This document shows positions 8,097 through 20,578 of a stretch of 37,649 nt of DNA, piece by piece. The stretch comes from Allobosea psychrotolerans (GTDB taxonomy: Bacteria > Pseudomonadota > Alphaproteobacteria > Rhizobiales > Beijerinckiaceae): NCBI RefSeq assembly GCF_002917105.1, contig NZ_PQFZ01000033.1:1-37649 (forward strand), given 5' to 3'. The notes under the pieces were generated by a model. That model was given only the letters and a program-made list of their open reading frames with translations, was not told the origin of the DNA and made no database searches. Position 1 is the first letter of the stretch; every line of letters begins with the position of its first letter. A program made the translations under genes and the position numbers.

Positions 8097-9128
8097 ATGG
8101 TCGCCGTCAAGGCGCATGAGGCCGAGCGCACCCTGGCCAAGCCCGACCCGGCCTGGCGGCTGTTCCTGATCTACGGCCCCGATACCGGCCTGGTCTCGGA
8201 GCGCGCCGCCGCATTGGCGCGCGCCAATGTCGACGACGCCAACGACGCTTTCCAGCTCGTGCGGATGAGCGGCGACGACATAGCCTCCGATCCGCTCAAG
8301 CTCGTCGACGAGGCCAACACCATCGGCCTGTTCGGCGGCCGGCGCGCCATCCGCGTCTCCGCTACGGGCAAATTGCTGACGGCCGCAGTCGAGCCTTTGT
8401 TGGCGACGCCGTCGCGGGACGCCATCGTCATCATCGAGGCCGGCGATCTCCAGCGCAGCAATCCGCTGCGCGTCGCCTGCGAGAAGGCGCGATCCGCCCT
8501 CGCCGTTCCCTGCTACAGCGACGGCGCCCGCGATCTCGGCAGCCTGATCGACGAGATGCTGCGCGCGGCCGGCAAGACCATCGACCGCGTCAATCGCGAC
8601 CATCTCGCCGCGCTGCTCGGCGGCGACCGGCAGACGTCGCGACGCGAGATCGAGAAGCTCCTGCTTTATGTCGGGTCCGATCCCGCTGTTCTGAGCGAGC
8701 ATATCGAAGCGGTCGTCGGCGACACGGCCCAGCGCGAGCAGGCGGCTCTGGTCGACGCCGTCTTCGCCGGGCGCCTGCCGGCGCTCGATCTGGCCTATGC
8801 CAAATTGAGCGGGGAGGGCCTCGATCCCGGCGTCATGCTGGGCGCAGTGCTCAGGCAAGCGCTGACGCTGCTCAAATCCCGGCAAAGCGTCGATGCCGGT
8901 CGGGGCGTCAAGGACGTGGTTGCAACCATGCGGCTGCCGTTTCCGCGCATCCCAGCGATGGAAGCGGCGCTCTCGGCCTGGACGACCCCAAAACTGACGG
9001 AGGCCATCTCGCTTCTAGGGGCCGCGACGCTTGCCGTCAGGCGGGACGGCGATATCGCCCGGCCGGCCGCGGTGCGCACGCTCTGGACCCTGGCGCGTCT
9101 CGGCCGTTCCGGAGCGCGCGGGGATTAA
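8097..9128 (+). CDS. holA: DNA polymerase III, delta subunit
   Basis: HolA is the clamp-loader subunit that opens the beta sliding clamp. The 343-residue protein has the expected layout: an AAA+-like N-terminal domain (WRLFLIYGPDTGLVSERAA near residues 20-38, IVIIEAGDL), and a C-terminal collar domain (VDAVFAGRLPALDLAYAKL, LTLLKSRQSVDAGRG). The Walker A lysine is absent, as is normal for delta. It starts 16 bases after lptE and ends the leuS operon. It converges on parB across 67 bases that hold only a weak ATCGCG/CGCGAT inverted repeat. Confidence 0.9.
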   Translation: MVAVKAHEAERTLAKPDPAWRLFLIYGPDTGLVSERAAALARANVDDANDAFQLVRMSGDDIASDPLKLVDEANTIGLFGGRRAIRVSATGKLLTAAVEPLLATPSRDAIVIIEAGDLQRSNPLRVACEKARSALAVPCYSDGARDLGSLIDEMLRAAGKTIDRVNRDHLAALLGGDRQTSRREIEKLLLYVGSDPAVLSEHIEAVVGDTAQREQAALVDAVFAGRLPALDLAYAKLSGEGLDPGVMLGAVLRQALTLLKSRQSVDAGRGVKDVVATMRLPFPRIPAMEAALSAWTTPKLTEAISLLGAATLAVRRDGDIARPAAVRTLWTLARLGRSGARGD

Positions 9129-9195
9129 AGCGCTATCGCGCAATTCGCGATCCAGCCGGAGCGCAAATGCCCCTCTGGAGCGCGAATGACTCTGG

Positions 9196-10077
9196 TCAGG
9201 CCTTCAAGCGGCGGCAGAGCGCCTCGAGCTGCTCGAGTGTCTTGTAGCCGATCTTCATCTCGCCGGCGCCACTGGCGCGGTGCTGGATCGAGACCGACAA
9301 TCCCAGCGCTTCCTCGAGAGCCCTCTCGACCGCGCGGGTATCGGGATCCTTGTCGATCTTGGGCTTGCCTGGAGCGCTCTTGTTGGACTCGCCGCGCGAT
9401 TCATCCTGGACGATCCGCTCGATATCGCGGACGCTGAGCCCTTCGTCGATGATCTTGTGTGCCATCAGTTCCGGATCCGAAACGGACAGCAAGGCGCGGG
9501 CATGGCCGGCCGAAACCGCGCCTTCGCTGACCATCTTCCGTACCGATTCCGGCAGTTTCGACAGCCGCAAGGTGTTGGCGACATGGCTGCGGCTCTTGCC
9601 GATGACGCGGGCAAGGTCGTTCTGCGTATAGTTGAACTCAGCGATCAACCGCTCATAACCGGCAGCCTCCTCGATCGCGTTCAGATCGGTACGCTGGACG
9701 TTCTCGACGATGGCGATTTCGAGCGCTTCACGATCATCCGCCTCGACCAGGATGACAGGCACATCGTGCAGGCCTGCGCGCTGGGCCGCGCGCCAGCGCC
9801 GTTCGCCCGCAATGATCTCGTAGGCATCGAGCATGTTGGGGAGCGAGCGCACGATGATCGGCTGCAGGATGCCGCGCTCGCGGACTGAAGCCGTGAGCTC
9901 TTCGAGATCGTCCTCGCCGAAACTGCGCCGCGGGTTGCGCGCACTCGGACGCAGGAACTCGACTGGCACGCGCCTCTGGCCGCGCGCCCGGTCGATCGCC
10001 CCGATTTCCTCGCCGACATCGCCGATCAGCGCTGCCAGGCCTCGGCCGAGCCGTGAGCGCCCCTGTTCTTCGGCCAT
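9196..10077 (-). CDS. parB: Chromosome partitioning protein ParB
   Basis: ParB is a CTP-dependent DNA clamp that loads at parS sites and spreads. Residues 1-18 carry the RLGRGLAALI ParA-interaction motif. The CTP-binding domain shows GILQPIIV, GERRWRAA (91-98) and ENVQR (125-129). The helix-turn-helix for parS follows (TQNDLARVIGKSRSHVANTL, about 153-172), and a C-terminal dimerisation domain ends the protein. The ATG at 10077 is preferred because AGAGG sits at better spacing than for the ATG at 10083. The length is 293 residues. It lies 38 bases after parA, in the operon mnmE-mnmG-rsmG-parA-parB. Five parS-like sites occur in this window. Confidence 0.96.
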   Translation of the reverse strand: MAEEQGRSRLGRGLAALIGDVGEEIGAIDRARGQRRVPVEFLRPSARNPRRSFGEDDLEELTASVRERGILQPIIVRSLPNMLDAYEIIAGERRWRAAQRAGLHDVPVILVEADDREALEIAIVENVQRTDLNAIEEAAGYERLIAEFNYTQNDLARVIGKSRSHVANTLRLSKLPESVRKMVSEGAVSAGHARALLSVSDPELMAHKIIDEGLSVRDIERIVQDESRGESNKSAPGKPKIDKDPDTRAVERALEEALGLSVSIQHRASGAGEMKIGYKTLEQLEALCRRLKA

Positions 10078-10115
10078 TGCCATCCTCTTGTACTCTCTCG
10101 TCTTTTCGTCGTGGG

Positions 10116-10942
<827 letters not shown>

Positions 10943-10946
<4 letters not shown>

Positions 10947-11590
10947 GAATCGGCCCGCTTCTCGACCGCACGAACCATCAGGATGCGCGCGGCGCTGTCT
11001 GTCACGGAAGAAACCGTTGAGGCCTGAATCTTCCAATATTTAGACGCGTCGGTCAATTCTGCATCTAGATGTTGTCCCTTGGGAAAGAGCCCCAGGGCCC
11101 CTGTTCTCAACAGGTCTTTGCACCAGTCCAGCAGCAACGGCAGCGGCGCCAGGGCTCGCGCGCAAACCACGTCGATCTTGCCAGCAAAATCGCCGACGGC
11201 ATCCTCGATCCGGGCATTGTGAACCCTGACCGGCGCCCCCGTCAAACGCGCGGCATGACGCAGGAAGGCGCATTTGCGGCTGTTGCTCTCGACGAGATGG
11301 ATCTCGCCCGCTCCTCGCTCGGCCAGGCAAATGCCGATCACCAGCCCGGGAAAACCGCCGCCGGAACCGAGGTCGAGCCAGCGCTGCGAGTCACGAGCCA
11401 AGTCGAAGAGCTGCAGCGAATCGGCGATATGGCGCGTCCAGACATCTTTCAATGTGCCCGAGGACACCAGATTCTTCGCCGCCTGCCAGCGCTCGAGCTC
11501 GGCGACCAGGACCGCCAGACGCTCCTCTGTTTCACGTGAAACAGGCGTCAAGCGCAAAGCATGCGCCCTGTCGCTTTTATCAACAGCCAT
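10943..11590 (-). CDS. rsmG: 16S rRNA (guanine527-N7)-methyltransferase RsmG (GidB)
   Basis: An S-adenosylmethionine-dependent methyltransferase that modifies G527 of 16S rRNA. The SAM loop LDLGSGGGFPGLV is near residues 72-84, and VESNSRKCAFLR follows. The ATG at 11590 is chosen; upstream TTG/TGT codons are not plausible. It begins 15 bases after mnmG and overlaps parA by four bases. Codons 17-21 spell VSRET because a perfect parS 16-mer (11528-11543) lies inside the coding sequence. The length of 215 residues is normal. Confidence 0.95.
11528..11543. promoter_or_regulatory. parS site 1 (perfect), inside rsmG
   Basis: TGTTTCACGTGAAACA matches the bacterial parS consensus 16/16. It lies in the 5' part of rsmG and encodes Val-Ser-Arg-Glu-Thr there. 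It is about 1.5 kb from parB and about 8.7 kb left of the putative origin. Confidence 0.95.
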
Positions 11591-11605
11591 GAAACACAAT
11601 AGCCA

Positions 11606-13498
11606 TCATGCGATCGGTTCAGGAGCGCGCTGGCGGCGCCCACGCCGCGCATGCGCCGCCAACAGGGTCAGCGCGGCAGGCGTCATGCCTTCGATCCGCG
11701 CCGCCTGGGCGAGATCGGCCGGCCGCTCCGCATTCAGCTTCAGCTTGATCTCGTTGGACAAACCCGAGATGCCGTCGAGATCGAGATCCTCCGGCACCTT
11801 CAAGGCCTGATCGCGCTTATAGGCCTGGATCTCCGCCGACTGGCGATCAAGATAGACCGAATAGACTGCGTCCGCCGTCACACGTGAAACAACCGACGGG
11901 TCATAATCGGCAAGATCCGGCCAGATTGCCGCAAGGCTCTCATAGCTGATATCGGGATAGGACAGCAGCTGGTAGGCGCTCCGCCGCAGGCCATCGCGAT
12001 TGAGATGAAGCCCAACCGCCTCCGCCTGCTGCGGCGTCACCCAGACATCCCGCAATCGGGCCTCCAGTCGCGCGATGGCGGTCCGCTTGGCTTCGAAATG
12101 GTCGCGGCGCAAGGAGCCCACCAGGCCGAGCTCGGTGCCAAGCGGCGTCAAGCGCTCATCGGCGTTGTCGACGCGCAATGACAGCCGGAACTCCGCCCGC
12201 GATGTGAACATTCGATACGGCTCCGTAACGCCGCGCGTGACCAGGTCGTCGACCAACACGCCGATATAGGACCTGGTGCGCTCGAGCACGATCGGCGCGG
12301 CGCCGCCAGCCCGACGCGCAGCGTTCAAACCGGCAAACAGGCCTTGCGCCCCGGCCTCCTCATAGCCCGTCGTGCCATTGATCTGGCCGGCCAGGAACAG
12401 GCCGCGGACGGCGCGCGTCTCCAGCGTGTTCTTCAAGGCGCGTGGATCGACGAAGTCGTACTCGATCGCATAGCCGGGACGCAGCATGGTGGCGCGCTCA
12501 AGGCCCGGAATCGTCTTGAGCACACCAAGCTGCACATCCTCCGGCAAGGAGGTCGAGATGCCGTTGGGGTAAACCGTGTCGTCATCGAGCCCTTCGGGCT
12601 CGAGGAAGATCTGATGGCCATCACGATCGCCGAAGCGGCCGACCTTGTCCTCGATCGAGGGACAATAGCGCGGCCCGCGGCCCTCGATCTGGCCGGAAAA
12701 CATCGGCGCGCGGTGGAGATTGGCGCGGATCAGGTCATGCGTCGCCAAGGTCGTGCGCGTGATCCCGCAGGAGATCTGCGGCGTGGTGATCGCCGTGGTC
12801 AACGCCGAGAACGGCTCAGGCGGATCATCCCCGGCCTGCATTTCGAGCGCCGCCCAATCGATCGTGCGCCCATCCAGGCGCGGCGGCGTACCGGTCTTGA
12901 GGCGGCCGAGCGGAAAGCCATGGCGCTCCAAGGTCGCAGACAGCCCCAGCGACGGCGCCTCATCGACACGACCGGCCGGAATCTTGGTCTCGCCGATATG
13001 GATCAGGCCACGCAGGAAGGTTCCAGTCATCAATACGACCGTTCCGGTAGCGAATCGACGTCCATCCGCCAGAATCACGGCGCTGACCTGGGCGTCCTCG
13101 ATCGCGATATCGAACACCTCACCGGCGACGATCTCGAGATTGCCCTGTTCAGCTAACAAATCCTGAACAGCCAGGCGATAAAGCTTGCGATCCGCCTGCG
13201 CCCTGGGACCGCGCACGGCCGGGCCTTTGCGGCGGTTCAGCATGCGGAACTGGATGCCGGCCCGGTCGGCTGCCCGCGCCATGACGCCGTCGAGCGCATC
13301 GATCTCGCGAACAAGATGCCCCTTGCCGAGGCCGCCGATCGCCGGATTGCAGGACATCACGCCGATCGTCTCCGGCCGATGCGTGATCAGTGCGGTGCGC
13401 GCTCCGAGTCGCGCAGCTGCGCTCGCCGCCTCGGCGCCGGCATGGCCGCCACCAACCACGATCACATCGTAGCGCGTTTCGACAACAGGAAGAGACAT
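11606..13498 (-). CDS. mnmG: tRNA uridine-34 5-carboxymethylaminomethyl enzyme MnmG (GidA)
   Basis: FAD-dependent partner of MnmE in making cmnm5U34 in tRNA wobble positions. The dinucleotide-binding GGGHAG is at residues 16-21, and SCNPAIGGLGKGHLVREIDALDG is the family signature with its conserved Cys. At 630 residues it has the normal length, and the C-terminal helical domain that contacts MnmE and tRNA is complete. It sits in the mnmE-mnmG-rsmG-parAB operon, 105 bases after mnmE and 15 before rsmG. A degenerate parS-like sequence (11876-11891) lies in its 3' part. Confidence 0.97.
   Translation of the reverse strand: MSLPVVETRYDVIVVGGGHAGAEAASAAARLGARTALITHRPETIGVMSCNPAIGGLGKGHLVREIDALDGVMARAADRAGIQFRMLNRRKGPAVRGPRAQADRKLYRLAVQDLLAEQGNLEIVAGEVFDIAIEDAQVSAVILADGRRFATGTVVLMTGTFLRGLIHIGETKIPAGRVDEAPSLGLSATLERHGFPLGRLKTGTPPRLDGRTIDWAALEMQAGDDPPEPFSALTTAITTPQISCGITRTTLATHDLIRANLHRAPMFSGQIEGRGPRYCPSIEDKVGRFGDRDGHQIFLEPEGLDDDTVYPNGISTSLPEDVQLGVLKTIPGLERATMLRPGYAIEYDFVDPRALKNTLETRAVRGLFLAGQINGTTGYEEAGAQGLFAGLNAARRAGGAAPIVLERTRSYIGVLVDDLVTRGVTEPYRMFTSRAEFRLSLRVDNADERLTPLGTELGLVGSLRRDHFEAKRTAIARLEARLRDVWVTPQQAEAVGLHLNRDGLRRSAYQLLSYPDISYESLAAIWPDLADYDPSVVSRVTADAVYSVYLDRQSAEIQAYKRDQALKVPEDLDLDGISGLSNEIKLKLNAERPADLAQAARIEGMTPAALTLLAAHARRGRRQRAPEPIA
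11876..11891. promoter_or_regulatory. Degenerate parS-like site inside mnmG
   Basis: CGTCACACGTGAAACA matches the 16-base parS consensus at 13 positions. The right half-site is intact and the left half has three changes. Binding would be weak or absent. Confidence 0.4.
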
Positions 13499-13555
13499 GC
13501 GGATTCGCTAGCGAAGCCCGGGCCGGGGGTCAATGATTATAAGGCGATGAGTCCT

Positions 13556-13571
13556 CGTTTCACGTGAAACG
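13556..13571. promoter_or_regulatory. parS site 2, between mnmE and mnmG
   Basis: CGTTTCACGTGAAACG retains the 14-base core GTTTCACGTGAAAC (13557-13570), with only the outermost T/A pair changed. It lies in the 105-base mnmE-mnmG gap, upstream of the mnmG start. Confidence 0.85.
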
Positions 13572-13603
13572 GCCCGAATTATGAAGGTGATGCCTCCCCC
13601 TTG

Positions 13604-14929
13604 CTATTTTCCGATGCAGAAGCCGGAAAAGAGCTGGTCGAGGACATCCTCGACATCGATGCGCCCGACCAGGCGCTCCAGCGCCGTCACCGCCAGGCGA
13701 ACCTCCTCGGCCAGCAATTCGACCTGGCCGTGCCGGGCATCGATCGCGCGCTCCAGCGCAAGCACCGCATCGGACACCGCGGCCCGGTGCCGCTCACGCG
13801 TCAGCAATGCCGGCTCGGGCTGCGAGAGCGCCCCGAGCTCGGCAACAATGCTTGCCAACAGCTCATCCAGGCCCGCGCCCGTCCGAGATGAAACCGCGAT
13901 CTCGCCGGGCAAAGCCTGATTTGCGAGATCGCTTGCCAGATCGGCCTTCGTGGCGATGCAAAGCGTCTTTTGAATCGAGGCGAATCGATCCGGAGGCGAA
14001 TCGATTGCCCGAAGCTTGAGAACGAGATCCGCTCGCGCGACCAGCTCCAGGGCTCGCCTGACGCCCTCGGCTTCGATCTCGTCAGCGCTTTCACGCAAAC
14101 CTGCCGTATCGACCAGCATGACCGGCAGGCCCCCCAGGTCCAATCGCACCTCGATGGCATCGCGCGTCGTCCCCGCCATGGCCGAGACGATGGCGACATC
14201 GCGGCGGGCGAGCGCGTTGAGCAGGCTCGACTTGCCGGCATTGGGCGGGCCGGCGAGGACCACGACGAAACCCTCGCGGACACGCTCGCCCATGGCGAAG
14301 CCGCCCAGGGCCGCACGCAGCTCCCCGGCGATACCCGCCGCGATCGCCAGCGCCTCATCGACAAGCGGTCCCGAGACATCACCCTCGTCGGAAAAGTCGA
14401 TATCCGCGGCAAGCAGCGCCATCGCTTCGATCAATCGGCCCCGCCACGCAGCGGCTTGCTTACCGAGCGTGCCGGTCATCTGGCGCAACGCCTGCCGGCG
14501 CTGCCATTCCGTTTCCGAATCGATCAGGTCCGCCAGACCCTCGACGGCGGCGAGATCGAGCTTGCCGGCTTCAAAAGCCCGCCGGGTGAATTCACCAGCC
14601 TCGGCGAGTCTCACCCCGGGCAGTTGCGTCAGGACGTTCAGCAGGCGGGCAATGACGGCCCTTGCGCCATGAACCTGGAACTCGGCGATATCCTCGCCCG
14701 AAAAGCTCGCCGGCGCGGGAAAGTACAGCACGAGCCCGGCATCGATGACCTCGCCGGCCTCGTCACGCAGTTGCCGCAGGACGGCATGGCGTGGTTCGGG
14801 GATCCCGCCCGCGATCGTTTCGAGCACGAATCGGACCCGCGAGCCGGATATCCGGATGACCGCGACGCCAGCCCGTCCGCTGCCGGAGGACAGGGCGACG
14901 ATCGTCGGATAGGCTGCTGCATCGCTCAT
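13604..14929 (-). CDS. mnmE: tRNA modification GTPase MnmE (TrmE)
   Basis: A GTPase that works with MnmG on U34 of tRNA. The N-terminal formyl-THF-binding domain begins with TIVALSSGSGRAGVAVIRISG. The inserted G domain has GPPNAGKSSLLNAL (about residue 226 on), VSAMAGTTRD and DTAGLRES. The protein ends in the catalytic-type FCIGK with the C-terminal Cys. The length is 441 residues. Note GPPNAGKS rather than the more frequent GRPNAGKS, which is conservative for function. It is the first gene of the leftward operon leading to parAB, and is divergent from the yyaL-type gene across 65 bases that must hold both promoters. Confidence 0.96.
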   Translation of the reverse strand: MSDAAAYPTIVALSSGSGRAGVAVIRISGSRVRFVLETIAGGIPEPRHAVLRQLRDEAGEVIDAGLVLYFPAPASFSGEDIAEFQVHGARAVIARLLNVLTQLPGVRLAEAGEFTRRAFEAGKLDLAAVEGLADLIDSETEWQRRQALRQMTGTLGKQAAAWRGRLIEAMALLAADIDFSDEGDVSGPLVDEALAIAAGIAGELRAALGGFAMGERVREGFVVVLAGPPNAGKSSLLNALARRDVAIVSAMAGTTRDAIEVRLDLGGLPVMLVDTAGLRESADEIEAEGVRRALELVARADLVLKLRAIDSPPDRFASIQKTLCIATKADLASDLANQALPGEIAVSSRTGAGLDELLASIVAELGALSQPEPALLTRERHRAAVSDAVLALERAIDARHGQVELLAEEVRLAVTALERLVGRIDVEDVLDQLFSGFCIGK

Positions 14930-14994
14930 CTCTCGAACACCATGCTGCGCCCGGCGCCAAGCCCGTCCGGACGCCCGGCCTGAAAGCCACGCCG

Positions 14995-16995
<2,001 letters not shown>

Positions 16996-17094
16996 ACCCG
17001 CACGACCTTTCCTGGAAGTCGAGGTGCCGCAAATCGCCTCAGCACGATCGCCTGATTTGAAAGCCTTGCCTTTGGCCCGCTAGGCCACCCAACT

Positions 17095-17126
17095 CCAAAA
17101 AGAAAAGGGCCGCTTACGCGACCCTT
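17095..17126 (-). terminator. Intrinsic terminator of rho
   Basis: Read on the minus strand, AAGGGTCGC, loop GTAA and GCGGCCCTT (17126 to 17105) form a 9-bp stem with one G-T pair, followed by TTCTTTTT. It lies about 50 bases beyond the rho stop. Confidence 0.8.
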
Positions 17127-17173
17127 CCCATATCCACCAGCTGAGCGGGTACCTTCTCCTCCGAGAAGGACAA

Positions 17174-18439
<1,266 letters not shown>

Positions 18440-18697
18440 GGGGCACCCGGATCGTGAAAGCCCCTGCGAAACGAACAGGGGTCAGGAGGTAACTGAGAAG
18501 AACGTCAGGTCCAGGACGGACCAGCGTTGCGGTTGCGCGCCATGAGCGTCTGCGCAGGCAGCGGGCTCACGAACCATCGGCAACAGGGAATACGCCAAAC
18601 GAGCGCAGGGGCTTGATAGCGGGATTCTCAGCCGGGCTCAAGCGGAAACGGCGCGGTGCCGCCCCCCTCCGGCAAACCGGTCGCGCCGCCGTGAAAC
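18440..18697 (-). other. rho leader region
   Basis: The 258 bases between hemJ and rho contain a hairpin-capable pair, CCCCTG (18461-18466) and CAGGGG (18476-18481), close to the rho start. In E. coli rho is autoregulated by termination in its leader. A comparable role here is an analogy only. No ORF worth calling was found. Confidence 0.4.
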
Positions 18698-19120
18698 TCA
18701 GAACGGTTTGACGATGACGAGGATCACGATCAGCGCCATCAGCACGGCCGGAACTTCGTTGATGATGCGATAGAATCGCGCGCTCTTGAGGTTGCGATCC
18801 TCGGCGAAGGCGCGGACCCGTCCCACCAGATAGCCATGGATGCCCGACAGGATGAAGACCAGCAGGATCTTGCCGTGCAGCCAGCCGCCCTTGAAGCCGA
18901 AGCCCGACCAGGCGAGGTAGAGGCCCAGGATCCAGGTCACGATCATCGAGGGCGTCATGATGCCCTTGAGCAGCCGCCGCTCCATGATCTTGAAGGTCTC
19001 GGACTGGATCGACCCGGTCTGCGCTTCCGCGTGATAGACCATCAGGCGCGGCAAATAGAGCATGCTCGCCATCCAGGCGATCACTGCCATGACGTGAAAG
19101 GCCTTGATCCATTCATACAT
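18698..19120 (-). CDS. hemJ: Protoporphyrinogen IX oxidase HemJ
   Basis: An inner-membrane protein of 140 residues that oxidises protoporphyrinogen IX in heme synthesis in bacteria lacking HemG/HemY. Four hydrophobic segments are visible (about 5-25, 50-72, 80-100, 118-138). The family-essential His9 in WIKAFHVMAVIAWMASMLYLP and the Lys in GGWLHGKILLVF are present. The start has GGGAGA upstream. It lies 15 bases after hemE, giving a hemE-hemJ operon in which two heme-pathway steps are adjacent. The gene order hemE-hemJ-rho beside the origin is typical of alphaproteobacteria. Confidence 0.92.
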   Translation of the reverse strand: MYEWIKAFHVMAVIAWMASMLYLPRLMVYHAEAQTGSIQSETFKIMERRLLKGIMTPSMIVTWILGLYLAWSGFGFKGGWLHGKILLVFILSGIHGYLVGRVRAFAEDRNLKSARFYRIINEVPAVLMALIVILVIVKPF

Positions 19121-19135
19121 CGCGATGGTTCTCCC

Positions 19136-20170
19136 TCAGGCCCTGACGGCGGCAATCAGCCGCTCGACATGCGCGATCGGGGTGTCGGGCAAAATGCCGT
19201 GACCCAGATTGAAAACGAAAGGCTTGTCTCCAAACACCGATCTGATCGCGGCGACCTCGCGCTCCAGCTCCGGCCCCCCGGCGCGCAGGATCAACGGATC
19301 GAGATGGCCCTGGACAGGCACCAGCGACTGGATCGCGTCGCGCGCGAAGACACGGTCGATATCGGTTTCGAGTCCGACGGCATCGACGCCCGTCGCCGTG
19401 ACATAGTCCGGAATGAGCGCGCCGGCGCCGCGAGGGAACCCGATGATACGGGTTCGGGGATGACGCGCCCGCACGCCCTCGACGATCCGCTTCGTCGGTG
19501 CAATGCACCAACGCTCGAACTCCCCAGGCCCCAGCGATCCCGCCCAGCTGTCGAAGATCTGCACGGCATCGACGCCGGCTTCGATCTGCGCGTTGAGATA
19601 GTCGATCGACGAAACGACGATCCGGTCGATCAAGCGCTGGAAGAAATCCGGGTCGCGCGTGAACAGCTCTTTCGCCGGCCCCTGATCCGGAGTGCCTCGA
19701 CCGGCCACCATATAGGTCGCCACGGTCCAGGGCGCGCCACAGAAGCCGATGAAGGCTGTCTCCCTGGGCAGGGCCGCTCTCACCCGGCGCACGGTCTCGA
19801 TGATCGGCGCAAGCTTGTCCTGGTCGGCTTGCCCATCGATGGCGCGCAGGCGCTCCTCGTCGGCGACCGGCTCGAGGCGTGGACCTTCGCCTTCGGCGAA
19901 CCAGAGGGCCTGCCCGAGTGCTTGCGGAACGACGAGGATGTCCGAGAACAGGATCGCGGCATCGAAGCCGAAACGCCGGATCGGCTGCAAGGTGACCTCG
20001 GCAGCAAGCTCTGGATTGTAGCAAAGCGCGAGGAAGCTTCCGGCCTTGGCGCGAAGCTCACGATACTCCGGCAGATATCGGCCAGCCTGACGCATCAGCC
20101 AGAGCGGAGGCGTGGCCAATGTCTCTCCGTCGAGTGCCCGCAGGAAAACCGGTTTGCTATGCGTCGACAT
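19136..20170 (-). CDS. hemE: Uroporphyrinogen decarboxylase
   Basis: A cytoplasmic enzyme that converts uroporphyrinogen III to coproporphyrinogen III by four decarboxylations. Signature 1, PLWLMRQAGRYLPEY, spans residues 22-36 with the substrate-binding Arg27 and Arg31. Signature 2 is FIGFCGAPWTVATYMVAG. The ATG at 20170 gives 344 residues and has GGA about seven bases upstream; the reading frame stays open into the origin region, but that extension is low-complexity and off-family. In Caulobacter and other alphaproteobacteria hemE borders the replication origin, as it appears to do here. Confidence 0.96.
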   Translation of the reverse strand: MSTHSKPVFLRALDGETLATPPLWLMRQAGRYLPEYRELRAKAGSFLALCYNPELAAEVTLQPIRRFGFDAAILFSDILVVPQALGQALWFAEGEGPRLEPVADEERLRAIDGQADQDKLAPIIETVRRVRAALPRETAFIGFCGAPWTVATYMVAGRGTPDQGPAKELFTRDPDFFQRLIDRIVVSSIDYLNAQIEAGVDAVQIFDSWAGSLGPGEFERWCIAPTKRIVEGVRARHPRTRIIGFPRGAGALIPDYVTATGVDAVGLETDIDRVFARDAIQSLVPVQGHLDPLILRAGGPELEREVAAIRSVFGDKPFVFNLGHGILPDTPIAHVERLIAAVRA

Positions 20171-20338
20171 TCTCGATCCAGACCCTCGTTCTCGATCTCT
20201 TCTAAATATGATTCTTGAGAGAGAATCTTCTTTTTTGACTCTTGGAGGCAGGCACAGGCTTAGCCGCAAAGCCATCCACAGCTGGTCCACAGCTCACGGG
20301 GCCTCAAGACACGAATGCGGCAATGGCGATCGAGGTCG

Positions 20339-20353
20339 TTAAGGCTTTCTTAA
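20339..20353. promoter_or_regulatory. CtrA full binding site
   Basis: TTAAGGCTTTCTTAA is an exact TTAA-N7-TTAA match to the consensus of the cell-cycle regulator CtrA. In Caulobacter such sites in the origin repress initiation. It lies between the left and right DnaA-like boxes. Confidence 0.7.
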
Positions 20354-20390
20354 CCAATTGGAATCGAGGTCGCGCTTCCGGCCTCGAAAA

Positions 20391-20406
20391 TGATTCACGT
20401 GAAACA
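20391..20406. promoter_or_regulatory. parS site 3, inside the putative origin, with an embedded GANTC
   Basis: TGATTCACGTGAAACA matches the parS consensus at 15 of 16 positions. The single change (T to A at position 3) creates a GATTC, a CcrM-type GANTC methylation motif, at 20392-20396. Confidence 0.8.
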
Positions 20407-20578
20407 TCGCTGAACCTGACCACAGCCCTTTGCCTGTTGATCGAAATGGGGGGTTATACACGCCGCTCTCGGCAGGCCTCCGGGACGCTCGGTTGTCCAC
20501 ACTCATCCCCCGCCCCGTGAATTAGCCCGCCCTGCCGTCGACCTCCCGGTCCAGTTCGCTTTATCCGCTCAGCGCGCC

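Noticed and set aside
9158..9188. GGAGCGCAAATG and GGAGCGCGAATG as a direct repeat between holA and parB
   Set aside because: Two 12-mers with one mismatch in a short GC-rich gap. Too little to claim function.
17018..17098. Minus-strand sequence with a GGTGGCCTAGCGG stretch resembling a tRNA-Ser D-arm
   Set aside because: No matching acceptor stem, anticodon arm or T-arm could be drawn around it, so it is not a tRNA gene.
20242..20520. 92-codon open frame inside the putative origin
   Set aside because: It spans the CtrA, parS and DnaA-like signals, has no ribosome site and no family resemblance. The regulatory reading explains the sequence better.
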